Source: Frankiales bacterium (GTDB lineage: Bacteria > Actinomycetota > Actinomycetes > Mycobacteriales > SCTD01). Taken from it: a stretch of 34,845 bases of DNA. The position numbers were made by a program, and so were the translations under genes. Positions within the stretch are counted from its first letter, which is position 1. The number at the start of each line of letters is the position of its first letter. Below are positions 15,272 through 26,165 of the stretch, in pieces. Location: positions 1 through 34,845 of the forward strand of contig JAOPWV010000187.1 of NCBI GenBank assembly GCA_025965475.1, written 5' to 3'. A model generated the notes under the pieces. The model was not told the DNA's origin. It ran no database searches and saw only the letters and a program-made list of their open reading frames with translations.

Positions 15272-16102
15272 TCACCAGCGGCCCTCCACGCTGCGCCGCC
15301 GCAGCCGTTCGGCGCCCAGGTCCACCAGCTCCGCGTCCCGCCCAGGCTCGTCCCGTTGCGCGACCGCCTGCGGCGCCGGCATCCGCGCCGACCCGACCGA
15401 CCCGTCCACTGCGCCGGCCGCACCCGGTGGTGCATCGTCCGGCCGCGGCCCGGGACGCCACAACAGGGCCAGCCCGGCCACGAGCGCGATCAACGCGGCC
15501 GCGCCCCACGGAGCCTCCGCGGCACGCAGCGAGAAGTGCGGCTCAGCGACCGGCGCGGGCGTCGGCGCCCCAGCCGTCTCCGGCTGACCCGCGGAGGAGG
15601 CCATCCCAGCGGGCCCGGGCACCGGCAGCAGCCGCGACGCACCCCGCCGCACCAGCTGCACCGGATCGAGATACGCGTCGCCGCGCAACAGCCCCCAGTG
15701 CAGGCAACCGGCAGCGCAGGCGGCGTGACCGGCCGCGAGCCGCCCGAGGACCGCACCGGCCGGCACCACCTGGCCGACGTGGACGGTCGCCGCGACGGGC
15801 TCGTACGTCGTACGAAGGTCGCCGTGGACGACGACTACGACGCCGCGGCCGGCGAGCAGGCCGGCGTAGGAGACCCGGCCGGCACCTGCGGCGCGCACCG
15901 GCTGGCCCGGCCGGCCGGGCAGGTCGGCTCCGCGGTGGCCAGGGCCGAACCGGGTGGCGGGTGGCTCGAACGGCCTCCCGACGGTCCGCGGCCCGTCCAG
16001 CGGCCATACCCAGGCGGGATCGGCCACGGCCGGCCCGCAGACGGCCAGCAGGAGCGTCATCACCCCGGCAGCCAGCACCCCCAGCAGTACGCGTCCGCGC
16101 AC
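15272..16102 (-). CDS. Secreted, membrane-anchored M23-like protein with altered active site
   Basis: LytM/M23 metallopeptidase fold, exported. The 276-residue protein has a signal peptide (MRGRVLLGVLAAGVMTLLLA, cleavage near AVA-DPAW), an M23 domain (about 30-155) and, unusually, a membrane segment near 204-222 (WGAAALIALVAGLALLW) with a charged tail inside. Zinc-ligand positions His56 and Asp60 (HRGADL) and His135 (CLHWGL) are present. The catalytic His before the last ligand is Cys133, and the other catalytic His (usually in YxHL) is replaced in TTYEPV, so activity is doubtful. It may act as a regulator of cell-wall enzymes, as degenerate LytM proteins do. GTG start with a GAGGAGG site. 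It is divergent from rpsB, as in many actinomycetes. Confidence 0.88.
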   Translation of the reverse strand: MRGRVLLGVLAAGVMTLLLAVCGPAVADPAWVWPLDGPRTVGRPFEPPATRFGPGHRGADLPGRPGQPVRAAGAGRVSYAGLLAGRGVVVVVHGDLRTTYEPVAATVHVGQVVPAGAVLGRLAAGHAACAAGCLHWGLLRGDAYLDPVQLVRRGASRLLPVPGPAGMASSAGQPETAGAPTPAPVAEPHFSLRAAEAPWGAAALIALVAGLALLWRPGPRPDDAPPGAAGAVDGSVGSARMPAPQAVAQRDEPGRDAELVDLGAERLRRRSVEGRW

Positions 16103-16184
16103 GCCTCCACCTCCTCGACCCGCCGGCCAGCCTGAGCGGCCGCGGGCCCCGGAAGGAAGCGCGGGGATGATCTGTGGAAAGCGC

Positions 16185-16190
16185 TACACT
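16185..16190 (+). promoter_or_regulatory. Putative -10 box (TACACT) of the rpsB operon
   Basis: TACACT lies about 200 bases before rpsB, in the divergent gap with the M23 gene. Transcription would begin near 16197, at the edge of the 19-base palindrome at 16199-16217. No clear -35 box is seen at 17-base spacing. Confidence 0.45.
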
Positions 16191-16198
16191 GCTTCCAG

Positions 16199-16217
16199 CG
16201 TCTCGGTCACCGAGACG
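16199..16217. promoter_or_regulatory. 19-base palindrome at the predicted rpsB transcription start
   Basis: CGTCTCGGT-C-ACCGAGACG is a perfect palindrome with a single central base. It could be an operator for a dimeric regulator acting on rpsB (and perhaps on the divergent M23 gene), or a hairpin at the 5' end of the mRNA. Confidence 0.45.
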
Positions 16218-16261
16218 ACTTCGCGCGCCCTCAACCCGGATCGATCGGGGGATGCGCTCCA

Positions 16262-16334
16262 GCGGTCTCCGACGCCGGCAACGGCGGGAGTGGGGCGGAT
16301 CAGGGCGCTAGGGCGGTCTCCACCTGGGGACCGC
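16262..16334 (+). promoter_or_regulatory. Structured rpsB leader with a duplicated 9-mer and alternative stems
   Basis: GCGGTCTCC occurs twice, at 16262-16270 and 16313-16321. The second copy forms a 9-bp stem (one G-U pair) with GGGGACCGC at 16326-16334 around the loop ACCT; the first copy can pair with the same strand instead. Between them CGCCG-GCAA-CGGCG (16273-16286) makes a hairpin with a GNRA-type tetraloop. About 190 bases of leader precede the rpsB ATG. S2 controls its own leader in E. coli; a similar role here is inference. Confidence 0.45.
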
Positions 16335-16387
16335 GACAACCGGAAGGGTACGCGAGAGCGTGCCCACGTTGAAGGGCGCCACCAAGC

Positions 16388-17311
16388 ATGGCCGTCGTCA
16401 CCATGCGCCAGCTCCTCGAGAGCGGCGCGCACTTCGGGCACCAGACGAAGCGCTGGAACCCCAAGATGAAGCGCTTCATCTTCACCGAGCGCAATGGCAT
16501 CTACATCATCGACCTGACGCAGACGCTCGGGTACATCGACCGCGCGTACGACTTCGTCAAGGAGACCGTCGCCCACGGCGGCACCATCATGTTCGTCGGC
16601 ACCAAGCGCCAGGCGCAGGAGTCGATCGTCGAGCAGGCCACCCGCGTCGGGATGCCGTACGTCACCGAGCGCTGGCTCGGCGGCATGCTCACCAACTTCC
16701 AGACCGTCTTCAAGCGGCTGCAGCGGCTCAAGGAGCTCGAGCTCATCGAGACCACCGGTGGCCAGACGGTGCTCACGAAGAAGGAGGCGCTCGTCCTCTC
16801 CCGTGAGCGCATCAAGCTGCAGCGCACGCTGGGCGGCATCCGGGACATGACCCGTACGCCGAGCGCGATCTGGATCGTGGACACGAACAAGGAGCACCTG
16901 GCCGTCAACGAGGCCCGCAAGCTGGGCATCCCGGTCGTCGCGATCCTCGACACCAACTGCGACCCCGACGTCGTGGACTACAAGATCCCCGGCAACGACG
17001 ACGCGATCCGCAGCATCCAGGTGCTGACCCGGGTCATCGCCGACGCCGTCGCCGAGGGCCTGATGGCCCGCGCGGGTGCGAGTGGCGCGGCTGACGAGAA
17101 GCCCGAGGCCGGCCAGCTCGGCACGGACGAGCCCCTTCCCGAGTGGGAGAAGGAGCTGCTGACCGGCGCGGCCGCCGAGACCGCGGCCACCGAGACCGCG
17201 GGCGTCGACACCGCCGCCGCCGAGGCACCCGCCGCCGAGGCGCCCGCCGCCGAGGTGCCTGCTGTCGAGGGCGAGGGTGCCGCCGCGGCCACGCCGCCGG
17301 CCGCCCAGTAG
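16388..17311 (+). CDS. rpsB: 30S ribosomal protein S2 with acidic Ala-rich tail
   Basis: Late-assembling 30S protein that bridges head and body and holds S1-like factors. The 307-residue protein begins [20 protein letters not shown], then [33 protein letters not shown] and [25 protein letters not shown], all conserved S2 motifs. The tail after about residue 250 is low-complexity Ala/Glu/Pro ([17 protein letters not shown]), making it some 50 residues longer than E. coli S2. ATG at 16388 with GAAGGGCG 10-17 bases upstream. It is followed by tsf after 34 bases. Confidence 0.97.
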   Translation: MAVVTMRQLLESGAHFGHQTKRWNPKMKRFIFTERNGIYIIDLTQTLGYIDRAYDFVKETVAHGGTIMFVGTKRQAQESIVEQATRVGMPYVTERWLGGMLTNFQTVFKRLQRLKELELIETTGGQTVLTKKEALVLSRERIKLQRTLGGIRDMTRTPSAIWIVDTNKEHLAVNEARKLGIPVVAILDTNCDPDVVDYKIPGNDDAIRSIQVLTRVIADAVAEGLMARAGASGAADEKPEAGQLGTDEPLPEWEKELLTGAAAETAATETAGVDTAAAEAPAAEAPAAEVPAVEGEGAAAATPPAAQ

Positions 17312-17345
17312 TCCTCCTCCCCAGAACACCGAGACGAGAAGAGAC

Positions 17346-19544
<2,199 letters not shown>

Positions 19545-19545
<1 letters not shown>

Positions 19546-20408
19546 TGGCCGCTGTCGAGACCGCGTCGTCCGTGGACGGCGCCCCGGCGAAACGGGAGCC
19601 AGGTAGGGCCGGTCGGGACCTGCCCGCCGCGATCGCGGTCGGCGTGGGGCTCGGGCTGCTCGTCCTGGTGCCGCTGTTCTCGCCGTACCGCTGGCTGTTC
19701 GTGGGCGTGCTCGTCGCGGCCATGGCCGTGGGTACCACCGAGATCGTCAAGGCCCTGCGCGTCCTCGGGACCGCGCCGCCGCTGCTCCCGCTGCTGGTCG
19801 GCGGGACCGCGATGGTCGTGCTGGCCTACCGCGAGGGACCCGAGGCGCTGTTCGTGGCGCTCGTGCTGACCGTGCTGGCCTGTGTCGTCTGGCGGCTGGC
19901 CGATCCGCCCGAGGGTTACCTGCGCGACGTCGCCTCCGCGACGTTCACCGCGGCGTACGTGCCGTTCCTGATGGGCTTCGCCGCGCTCATGGCGGTGCCG
20001 GCAGACGGCCCCCGGCGCGTGGTCGTGTTCATCGCGACGGTTGTCTGCAGCGACGTGGGCGGGTACGCCGCCGGGGTGCTGTTCGGCCGGCACCCGATGG
20101 CGCCGACCGTCTCGCCGAAGAAGTCCTGGGAGGGCTTCGGCGGCTCCCTGCTCGCCTGCACCATCGCCGGGGCCATCTTCTTCCCGACCCTGTTCGACGC
20201 CTCTCCGCTCGGGGGCATCGCGTACGGCCTGGCCGTGGTCGGCGCCGCCACCCTCGGTGACCTCGGCGAGTCGATGATCAAGCGCGACATCGGGATCAAG
20301 GACATGGGCACCCTGCTGCCGGGCCACGGCGGGCTCATGGACCGGCTCGACTCGCTGCTGACGACCGCGCCCATCGCGTTCCTGCTGCTGAGCGCCTTCA
20401 TCAGCTGA
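19545..20408 (+). CDS. cdsA: Phosphatidate cytidylyltransferase (CDP-diglyceride synthase)
   Basis: Integral membrane enzyme that makes CDP-diacylglycerol from phosphatidate and CTP, the branch point for phosphatidylglycerol, cardiolipin and phosphatidylinositol. The 287-residue protein has a hydrophilic N-terminus (about 1-25), several membrane helices, and the family signature from [11 protein letters not shown] (190-200) through [19 protein letters not shown] to [12 protein letters not shown] (about 249-260). The ATG overlaps the frr stop by one base. The placement after frr is standard in bacteria. Confidence 0.95.
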
Positions 20409-20434
20409 GCGGCGGGAAGACCGCGGGCCCGCCG

Positions 20435-20440
20435 TACGCT
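20435..20440 (+). promoter_or_regulatory. Putative -10 box (TACGCT) for rlmN
   Basis: TACGCT lies 9 bases before the GTG start at 20450 in the 41-base cdsA-rlmN gap. A start of transcription near the GTG would make the mRNA leaderless; no ribosome site is visible. Confidence 0.4.
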
Positions 20441-20449
20441 GAACCCACC

Positions 20450-21535
20450 GTGACCTCCCTTCCCCTCGTGTTCGACGCGCCCAAGCGCGGCCTGCCGCCC
20501 CGCCATCTGGCCGATCTCGATGCCGCCGGGCGACGCGCGGCGGTCGCCGAGCTGGGGGAGAAGCCGTTCCGGGCCGACCAGCTGGCCCGCCACTGGTTCG
20601 CCGGGCACACGCCCGAGCAGATGACCGACCTGCCTGGCCCGCTGCGCGCGCGGCTGACCGAGGCGCTGCTGCCGCCGCTGCTCGTACCCGTGCGCGACGT
20701 GGACTGCGACGACGGAGCGACCCGCAAGACGCTCTGGCGTGGCCACGACGGCACCCTCGTCGAGTCGGTACTCATGCGCTACACCGACCGGACGACCGTC
20801 TGCGTCAGCAGTCAGGCCGGCTGCGGCATGGCGTGCCCGTTCTGCGCGACCGGCCAGGCCGGGCTCACGCGCAACCTGTCGACGGCCGAGATCGTCGAGC
20901 AGGTCGTGGCCGCCAACGCGGCGGAGGCGGCGACCGGCGGACGGGTCAGCAACGTGGTCTTCATGGGCATGGGCGAGCCGCTCGCCAACTACAACCGGGT
21001 CGTCGCCGCCGTACGGCGCATGATCGAGCCCGCGCCGCACGGGCTCGGCATGAGCCAGCGCAACATCGTCGTGTCGACCGTCGGCCTCGTTCCCGCGATC
21101 AAGAAGCTCACCGAGGAGGACCTGCAGGTCACCCTCGCGCTGTCCCTGCACGCGCCGGACGACGAACTGCGCAACACCCTCGTCCCTGTCAACACGCGCT
21201 GGCCGGTCAGCGAGGTGCTGTCGGCGGCGTTCGCGTACACCAAGCGCACCGGCCGGCGGTTGTCGATCGAGTACGCCATGATCAAGGACGTCAACGACCA
21301 GCCGTTCCGGGCCGACCTGCTCGCCAAGCGGCTCAAGGGCAAGCTCGTGCACGTCAACCTGATCCCGCTCAACCCGACGCCGGGCAGTGAGTGGGACGCG
21401 AGCCCGAAGCCGGTCGAGCGTGAGTTCGTCCGCCGGCTGCGCGCCGCGGGCATCGCCACGACCGTCCGGGACACCCGCGGCCGCGAGATCGCGGGCGCCT
21501 GCGGGCAGCTGTCCGCCGCTGAGGCCTCCGTCTAG
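20450..21535 (+). CDS. rlmN: Dual-specificity 23S rRNA A2503 / tRNA A37 C2-methyltransferase RlmN
   Basis: Radical SAM enzyme that methylates C2 of A2503 in 23S rRNA and, in some bacteria, A37 of tRNAs. In the 361-residue protein, CGMACPFC gives the iron-sulfur triad Cys125, Cys129 and Cys132, and the methyl-carrying Cys351 is in AGACGQL near the end. [29 protein letters not shown] and [12 protein letters not shown] are further RlmN signatures. The N-terminal helical domain ([13 protein letters not shown]) contacts RNA. The GTG start is preceded by a possible leaderless promoter. Confidence 0.96.
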   Translation: MTSLPLVFDAPKRGLPPRHLADLDAAGRRAAVAELGEKPFRADQLARHWFAGHTPEQMTDLPGPLRARLTEALLPPLLVPVRDVDCDDGATRKTLWRGHDGTLVESVLMRYTDRTTVCVSSQAGCGMACPFCATGQAGLTRNLSTAEIVEQVVAANAAEAATGGRVSNVVFMGMGEPLANYNRVVAAVRRMIEPAPHGLGMSQRNIVVSTVGLVPAIKKLTEEDLQVTLALSLHAPDDELRNTLVPVNTRWPVSEVLSAAFAYTKRTGRRLSIEYAMIKDVNDQPFRADLLAKRLKGKLVHVNLIPLNPTPGSEWDASPKPVEREFVRRLRAAGIATTVRDTRGREIAGACGQLSAAEASV

Positions 21536-21550
21536 CTGGGCGCTCCCGCT

Positions 21551-21594
21551 TGCGTCCGGCTGATCGTGGCTCCTGAGCCACAGTTGCCCGGACG
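21551..21594 (+). repeat. 44-base nested-hairpin repeat, copy 1
   Basis: Identical over 44 bases to copy 2. The order is GCGTCCGG, CTGATC, the inner palindrome GTGGCTC-CT-GAGCCAC, AGTTGC, then CCGGACG. The last outer pair is lost because T follows at 21595. It starts 15 bases after the rlmN stop. Confidence 0.85.
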
Positions 21595-21623
21595 TACGGC
21601 GGCGGGTCCGACCACGCCGACGC

Positions 21624-21667
21624 CTGCGTCCGGCTGATCGTGGCTCCTGAGCCACAGTTGCCCGGAC
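21624..21667 (+). repeat. 44-base nested-hairpin repeat, copy 2
   Basis: Exact copy 73 bases downstream of copy 1. Here the outer arms are perfect (GCGTCCGG at 21625-21632 with CCGGACGC at 21661-21668). The 197-base rlmN-dxr gap is made up mainly of these two copies plus the dxr promoter region. Confidence 0.85.
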
Positions 21668-21720
21668 GCAACGGGCTGGAGCCGGTCCACGCTCAGCGGG
21701 ACGCCGGGCGCCCGACCTGG

Positions 21721-21726
21721 GACACT
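21721..21726 (+). promoter_or_regulatory. Putative -10 box (GACACT) for dxr
   Basis: GACACT ends 6 bases before the GTG at 21733, again the leaderless spacing. The G-run between them could also act as a weak ribosome site. Confidence 0.35.
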
Positions 21727-21732
21727 GGGGGG

Positions 21733-22941
21733 GTGAGCGTCCGCGAAGTCGTGCTGCTGGGGGCCACCGGCTCCATCGGCACACAGGCCGTCGACGTCGT
21801 ACGCCGCAATCCCGACCGGCTGCGGGTCGTCGGGCTGGCGGCCGGCGGCGACCGGGTCGAGTTGCTCGCGCAACAGGCCCTCGAACTGGGCGTGGACGTC
21901 GTGGCGGTCGCCAAGGCGACGGTGGCCCAGGACCTCCAGCTGGCCTTCTACGCCGAGGCGCAGGCCCGCGGCTACCGGTCCGGCGACTTCGCCATCCCCA
22001 AGATCCTGGCCGGCCCGGACGCGGCGACCGAGCTCGCAGGCTGGCCGTGCGACGTCGTCCTCAACGGCATGACCGGCTCGGTCGGACTCGCCCCGACGCT
22101 GGCCGCCCTGAACGCCGGGCGCACCCTGGCGCTCGCCAACAAGGAGTCGCTGGTCGCCGGCGGCCCCCTCGTGCAGGCCGCCATGCAGCGACCCGACCAG
22201 ATCGTCCCGGTCGACTCCGAGCACTCCGCTCTGGCCCAGTGCCTGCGCGGCGGGCGGCCCGACGAGGTGCGCCGGCTGGTCCTGACCGCCAGCGGCGGCC
22301 CGTTCCGGGGCCGTACCGACCTGTCCGACGTCACGCCCGAACAGGCGCTGGCCCACCCGACCTGGGACATGGGCCCGGTCGTCACGGTCAACTCGGCGAC
22401 GCTGGTCAACAAGGGGCTCGAGGTCATCGAGGCCCACCTGCTGTTCGCCCTGCCGTACGACGCGATCGACGTGGTCGTCCACCCGCAGTCGATCGTGCAC
22501 TCGATGGTCGAGTTCCACGACGGCTCCACGCTGGCCCAGGTCAGCCCGCCCGACATGCGGCTGCCGATCGCCCTCGGCCTGGCCTGGCCGGACCGCCTCC
22601 CGAACGAGGGCTACGGCATGGACTGGTCGACCGCGTCGACCTGGGAGTTCCAGCCGCTGGACGACACGGCGTTCCCCGCTGTGGGGCTCGCCCGCGAGGC
22701 TGGCAGGCGCGGCGGCACCGCCCCGGCGGCGTTCAACGCGGCGAACGAGGAGTGCGTGGCGGCTTTCCTCGACGGCCGCCTGCCGTTCCCGGGGATCGTG
22801 GACACCGTGGCCCGCGTCGTCGGGGAGCACACGTTCAGGGAACGTCCGACACTTGCCGAGGTGTTGGAGACAGAAGAACAGGCCCGCGCATCCGCGCGGC
22901 GTCTCGTGGGGGAGTCCTCGGAGGTCGGTACGTGGCGCTAG
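21733..22941 (+). CDS. dxr: 1-deoxy-D-xylulose 5-phosphate reductoisomerase
   Basis: Second enzyme of the MEP isoprenoid pathway, converting DXP to MEP with NADPH; target of fosmidomycin. The 402-residue protein has the NADPH fold [31 protein letters not shown], the metal/substrate motif [49 protein letters not shown], and [13 protein letters not shown] chose the GTG at 21733 because the conserved strand begins five residues later; the frame to 21640 runs back into repeat copy 2. It overlaps the downstream protease gene by 10 bases, and ispG follows, so two MEP enzymes are co-transcribed. Confidence 0.96.
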   Translation: MSVREVVLLGATGSIGTQAVDVVRRNPDRLRVVGLAAGGDRVELLAQQALELGVDVVAVAKATVAQDLQLAFYAEAQARGYRSGDFAIPKILAGPDAATELAGWPCDVVLNGMTGSVGLAPTLAALNAGRTLALANKESLVAGGPLVQAAMQRPDQIVPVDSEHSALAQCLRGGRPDEVRRLVLTASGGPFRGRTDLSDVTPEQALAHPTWDMGPVVTVNSATLVNKGLEVIEAHLLFALPYDAIDVVVHPQSIVHSMVEFHDGSTLAQVSPPDMRLPIALGLAWPDRLPNEGYGMDWSTASTWEFQPLDDTAFPAVGLAREAGRRGGTAPAAFNAANEECVAAFLDGRLPFPGIVDTVARVVGEHTFRERPTLAEVLETEEQARASARRLVGESSEVGTWR

Positions 22942-24140
22942 CAGGCATCCTCGCCTTCATCGTCGCACTGCTGGTGTCGGTGATGATCCACGAGGCGGGA
23001 CACTTCCTCACGGCGCGGCACTACGGGATGAAGGCGACCCAGTTCTTCGTCGGCTTCGGTCCCACCCTCTGGTCCCGCCGGCATGGTGAGACGGAGTACG
23101 GCGTCAAGGCCATCCCGGCCGGTGGCTTCGTCAAGATCGTCGGGATGACCCCGCTCGAGGAGGTCGACCCGGGCGACGAGGAACGCGCCTTCTACAAGCA
23201 GCCCGCCGGACGCCGCACCGTCGTCCTCGCGGCCGGCTCGTTCATGCACTTCGTCATCGCGCTCGTCCTGGTCCTCATCTCCTCCTTCGCGCTCGGCAAG
23301 GTCGTCGAGGGCACCCCGGCGCTGGCGGCTACCACGGCCTGCGTCTCCTCCGGGACCAACCAGAGCTGCAGCGCGCCCGGCGCGGTGCCGTCCCCCGCCA
23401 AGGCGGCCGGCGTGCGCCCCGGCGATGTCGTCGTCGCGATCAACGGCAAGCCGGTCAAGGACAGCCGCGACTTCGTCACCGCGGTGCGCGGCAGCGCCGG
23501 CGTCCCCGTCGCGCTGACCGTGCTGCGGGACGGCGTCCGCACCAACCTGACGCTGACCCCCGCCGCCGTCGAGCGGCCGTCCCTCACCGACCCGAAGAAG
23601 ACAGAGCGGGTCGGCGCGATCGGCGTCAGCGTGCAGGCGCGCTACGTCACCGAACGGCAGGGTCCGGTCGACGCGCTCAAGAGCACCGGCACCACGATGG
23701 GCCTGATCGTCAAGGGCATCGGGGTCACGCTCACCGACAAGCTCGGCACGATCACCTCGCTGTACAGCAACAACCGCGACCCGAACGGCTTCGTCGGCGT
23801 CGTGGGAGCCAGCCGGATCAGCGGCGAGGTGCTGGCCAGCCAGGAGACGTTCGGCGTCAAGCTGCTGACCTTCCTGGGGATCATCGCCGGCCTGAACTTC
23901 TTCGTCGGCGTGTTCAATCTGCTGCCGCTGCTGCCTCTCGACGGCGGCCACATCGCGGTGCTGGCGTTCGAGCAGGCGCGAGACCGCATCCGGCGGCTGT
24001 TCGGCTACCGCGGACCGCTGCGCAGGGTCGACCTGACCAAGCTGATGCCGCTGACGTATGCGGTGGTCCTGCTGTTCATCGGCCTCACCGTCTGGATCAT
24101 GGGAGCTGACATCGTGAACCCCGTCCGGTTGCCGCAGTGA
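22932..24140 (+). CDS. Site-2 intramembrane zinc protease (RIP/RseP type, M50)
   Basis: Regulated intramembrane protease that cuts anti-sigma factors and signal-peptide remnants in the membrane; ortholog of mycobacterial Rip1 (Rv2869c) by position and motif. The 402-residue protein has the zinc motif HEAGH at 20-24 in the first helix, a PDZ domain (about 150-240, [20 protein letters not shown]), and the third ligand Asp337 in [12 protein letters not shown], followed by a last helix. The GTG at 22932 overlaps dxr by 10 bases with GGAGG 7 bases upstream. The loop [17 protein letters not shown] between helix and PDZ carries two Cys. The stop overlaps ispG by 4 bases. Confidence 0.94.
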   Translation: MALAGILAFIVALLVSVMIHEAGHFLTARHYGMKATQFFVGFGPTLWSRRHGETEYGVKAIPAGGFVKIVGMTPLEEVDPGDEERAFYKQPAGRRTVVLAAGSFMHFVIALVLVLISSFALGKVVEGTPALAATTACVSSGTNQSCSAPGAVPSPAKAAGVRPGDVVVAINGKPVKDSRDFVTAVRGSAGVPVALTVLRDGVRTNLTLTPAAVERPSLTDPKKTERVGAIGVSVQARYVTERQGPVDALKSTGTTMGLIVKGIGVTLTDKLGTITSLYSNNRDPNGFVGVVGASRISGEVLASQETFGVKLLTFLGIIAGLNFFVGVFNLLPLLPLDGGHIAVLAFEQARDRIRRLFGYRGPLRRVDLTKLMPLTYAVVLLFIGLTVWIMGADIVNPVRLPQ

Positions 24141-25282
24141 CCGTCTCCCTGGGGATGCCCGCCGCCCCGCCCGCACTGCTCGCCCCGCGCCGCAAGACCC
24201 GCCAGATCGACGTCGGCGGGGTCCTGGTCGGCGGCGGTGCGCCGATCAGCGTGCAGTCGATGACCACCACGGTGACGGCCGACGTCAACGGCACGCTGCA
24301 GCAGATCGCCGCGCTGACGGCCACCGGTTGCCAGATCGTGCGCGTCGCCGTTCCCGACCCGGTGGACGCGGAGGCGCTGCCGCAGATCGTCAAGCACGCG
24401 CAGATCCCGGTCATCGCCGACATCCACTTCCAGTCCAAGTACATCTTCGCCGCGATCGACGCGGGCTGCGCCGCCGTACGCGTCAACCCGGGCAACATCC
24501 GCGAGTTCGACGGCAAGGTGGCCGACGTGGCCCGCGCCGCCAAGGAGTCGGGCACGCCGATCCGCATCGGCGTCAACGCGGGCAGCCTCGACAAGCGGAT
24601 CATGGCCAAGTACGGCAAGGCGACGCCGGAGGCGCTCGTCGAGTCGGCCCTGTGGGAGTGCTCGCTGTTCGAGGAGCACGACTTCCGGGACATCAAGATC
24701 TCGGTCAAGCACAACGACCCGGTCGTGATGGTCGAGGCCTACCGCCTGCTGTCGGAGCGCTGCGACTACCCGCTCCACCTCGGCGTCACCGAGGCCGGCC
24801 CGGCGTTCCAGGGCACGATCAAGTCCGCGGTCGCGTTCGGCGCGCTGCTCTCCGAGGGCATCGGCGACACGATCCGGGTCTCGCTGTCCGCGCCGCCGGT
24901 CGAGGAGGTCAAGGTCGGTCTGGCGATCCTCGAGTCGCTCAACCTCCGCCAGCGCGGTCTGGAGATCGTTTCCTGCCCGTCCTGCGGCCGCGCCCAGGTC
25001 GACGTCTACACGCTCGCCGAGCAGGTGACCGCCGGCCTGGAGGGGCTGACCGTCCCCCTCCGCGTCGCGGTCATGGGCTGCGTCGTGAACGGGCCCGGCG
25101 AGGCGCGTGAAGCCGACCTCGGGGTGGCCTCCGGCAACGGCAAGGGACAGATCTTCGTCAAGGGCGAGGTGATCAAGACCGTCCCCGAATCGCAGATCGT
25201 CGAGACGCTCATCGAAGAGGCGATGCGCCTCGCCGAGGGGTACGCCGGGCCGTCGGGGTACCCGGCAGTCGCCGTCTCCTGA
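24137..25282 (+). CDS. ispG: 4-hydroxy-3-methylbut-2-en-1-yl diphosphate synthase (IspG/GcpE)
   Basis: Iron-sulfur enzyme of the MEP pathway that makes HMBPP from the cyclic diphosphate MEcPP. In the 381-residue protein the TIM-barrel half starts at [24 protein letters not shown], with [10 protein letters not shown] and RVNPGNI, and the C-terminal cluster domain has Cys280 and Cys283 (SCPSCGR), Cys315 (GCVVNGPGE) and the nearby Glu322. The GTG start overlaps the protease gene by 4 bases. dxr, the protease and ispG form one unit as in mycobacteria and Streptomyces. Confidence 0.96.
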   Translation: MTVSLGMPAAPPALLAPRRKTRQIDVGGVLVGGGAPISVQSMTTTVTADVNGTLQQIAALTATGCQIVRVAVPDPVDAEALPQIVKHAQIPVIADIHFQSKYIFAAIDAGCAAVRVNPGNIREFDGKVADVARAAKESGTPIRIGVNAGSLDKRIMAKYGKATPEALVESALWECSLFEEHDFRDIKISVKHNDPVVMVEAYRLLSERCDYPLHLGVTEAGPAFQGTIKSAVAFGALLSEGIGDTIRVSLSAPPVEEVKVGLAILESLNLRQRGLEIVSCPSCGRAQVDVYTLAEQVTAGLEGLTVPLRVAVMGCVVNGPGEAREADLGVASGNGKGQIFVKGEVIKTVPESQIVETLIEEAMRLAEGYAGPSGYPAVAVS

Positions 25283-25292
25283 CGTCGGGCCG

Positions 25293-25298
25293 TAGGCT
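25293..25298 (+). promoter_or_regulatory. Putative -10 box (TAGGCT) for the GNAT gene
   Basis: TAGGCT ends 6 bases before the GTG at 25305, within the 22-base gap after ispG. The spacing fits a leaderless mRNA, so the GNAT gene may have its own promoter besides read-through from ispG. Confidence 0.5.
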
Positions 25299-25304
25299 CC
25301 GCCC

Positions 25305-26147
25305 GTGCTTCGGACGGCGGGCGTGCGCGTCCTGGACAGCCGTGACCTCGACGAGGTGCTCTGCCTGCTGTCCAGCGACCCCGTCAGTGACGTGTTCGTG
25401 GCCTCCCGGGTCGCGGTCGGTGGCCTGGACCCGTGGCGCCTGGGCGCCGAGGTGTGGGGCTTCGGGGATCGTGGCCGGATCGAGTCGCTCTGCTACGCGG
25501 GGGCCAACCTGGTCCCCGTGCAGGCCGGGCCCGAGGCGGTCCGCGCGTTCGCCGACCGGGCCCGCCGCCAGGGCCGGCGCTGCTCCTCCCTCGTCGGTCC
25601 GGCCGAGGCCGTCCTCGGCATGTGGCGGATTCTCGAACCGCACTGGGGCCGGGCCCGCGACATCCGCGCCAGCCAGCCGCTGCTCGCGATCGACGGGGCC
25701 CCTGCCGTCGCGCCGGACCAGGACGTGCGACAGGTCCGGCCGGACGAGCTGGAGGTCCTGCTGCCGGCCTGCATCGCGATGTTCACCGAGGAGGTCGGCG
25801 TCTCTCCGTTGCTCGGCGACGGCGGCGCCCTGTACCGCGCACGTGTCCAGGAGCTGATCGCGCAGGGTCGCGCGTACGCCCGGTTCCAGGACGGCGTGGT
25901 GCTGTTCAAGGCCGAGGTGGGCGCGGCCACCTCGGCGGTCTGCCAGGTGCAGGGAGTCTGGGTGCACCCGTCGCTGCGCGGCCAGGGCACCGGGACGGCC
26001 GGCACGGCCGCGGTGGTCGAGGCGGCCCGCCACTCGCTCGCCCCGGTCGTCAGCCTCTACGTGAACGACTACAACACCGCCGCGCGCCGCTCGTACGAGA
26101 AGGTCGGGTTCCGCCGGGTCGGGACCTTCGCCAGCGTCCTGTTCTGA
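25305..26147 (+). CDS. GNAT N-acetyltransferase with DUF4081 domain
   Basis: A 280-residue protein with an N-terminal DUF4081-type half (about 1-125, VRVLDSRDLDEVLCLLSSDPVSDVFVASRV with CYAGANLVPV) and a C-terminal GNAT fold (about 140-275) whose acetyl-CoA loop is VWVHPSLRGQGTGTA, followed by NDYNTAARRSYEKVGFRRVGTFASVLF. It matches the actinobacterial gene always placed after ispG (Rv2867c type); its substrate is unknown. It is 22 bases downstream of ispG and has a TAGGCT box of its own. It is cytoplasmic, with no signal or membrane segment. Confidence 0.92.
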   Translation: MLRTAGVRVLDSRDLDEVLCLLSSDPVSDVFVASRVAVGGLDPWRLGAEVWGFGDRGRIESLCYAGANLVPVQAGPEAVRAFADRARRQGRRCSSLVGPAEAVLGMWRILEPHWGRARDIRASQPLLAIDGAPAVAPDQDVRQVRPDELEVLLPACIAMFTEEVGVSPLLGDGGALYRARVQELIAQGRAYARFQDGVVLFKAEVGAATSAVCQVQGVWVHPSLRGQGTGTAGTAAVVEAARHSLAPVVSLYVNDYNTAARRSYEKVGFRRVGTFASVLF

Positions 26148-26165
26148 CGGCTGGTCAAAGCCTGG

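Noticed and set aside
14928-15587. Uninterrupted 219-residue frame after whiG
   Set aside because: The second half has poor third-position GC and is antisense to the M23 gene, while the coding signal moves to the next frame near 15130.
16103-16184. c-di-AMP (ydaO-type) riboswitch upstream of the M23 gene
   Set aside because: Such switches often precede cell-wall hydrolase genes in actinobacteria, but the minus-strand leader here shows none of the conserved blocks.
26148-26165. Terminator between the GNAT and MmcQ genes
   Set aside because: The GGCTG/CAGCC arms are only 5 bases and partly inside the coding ends; too weak to call.
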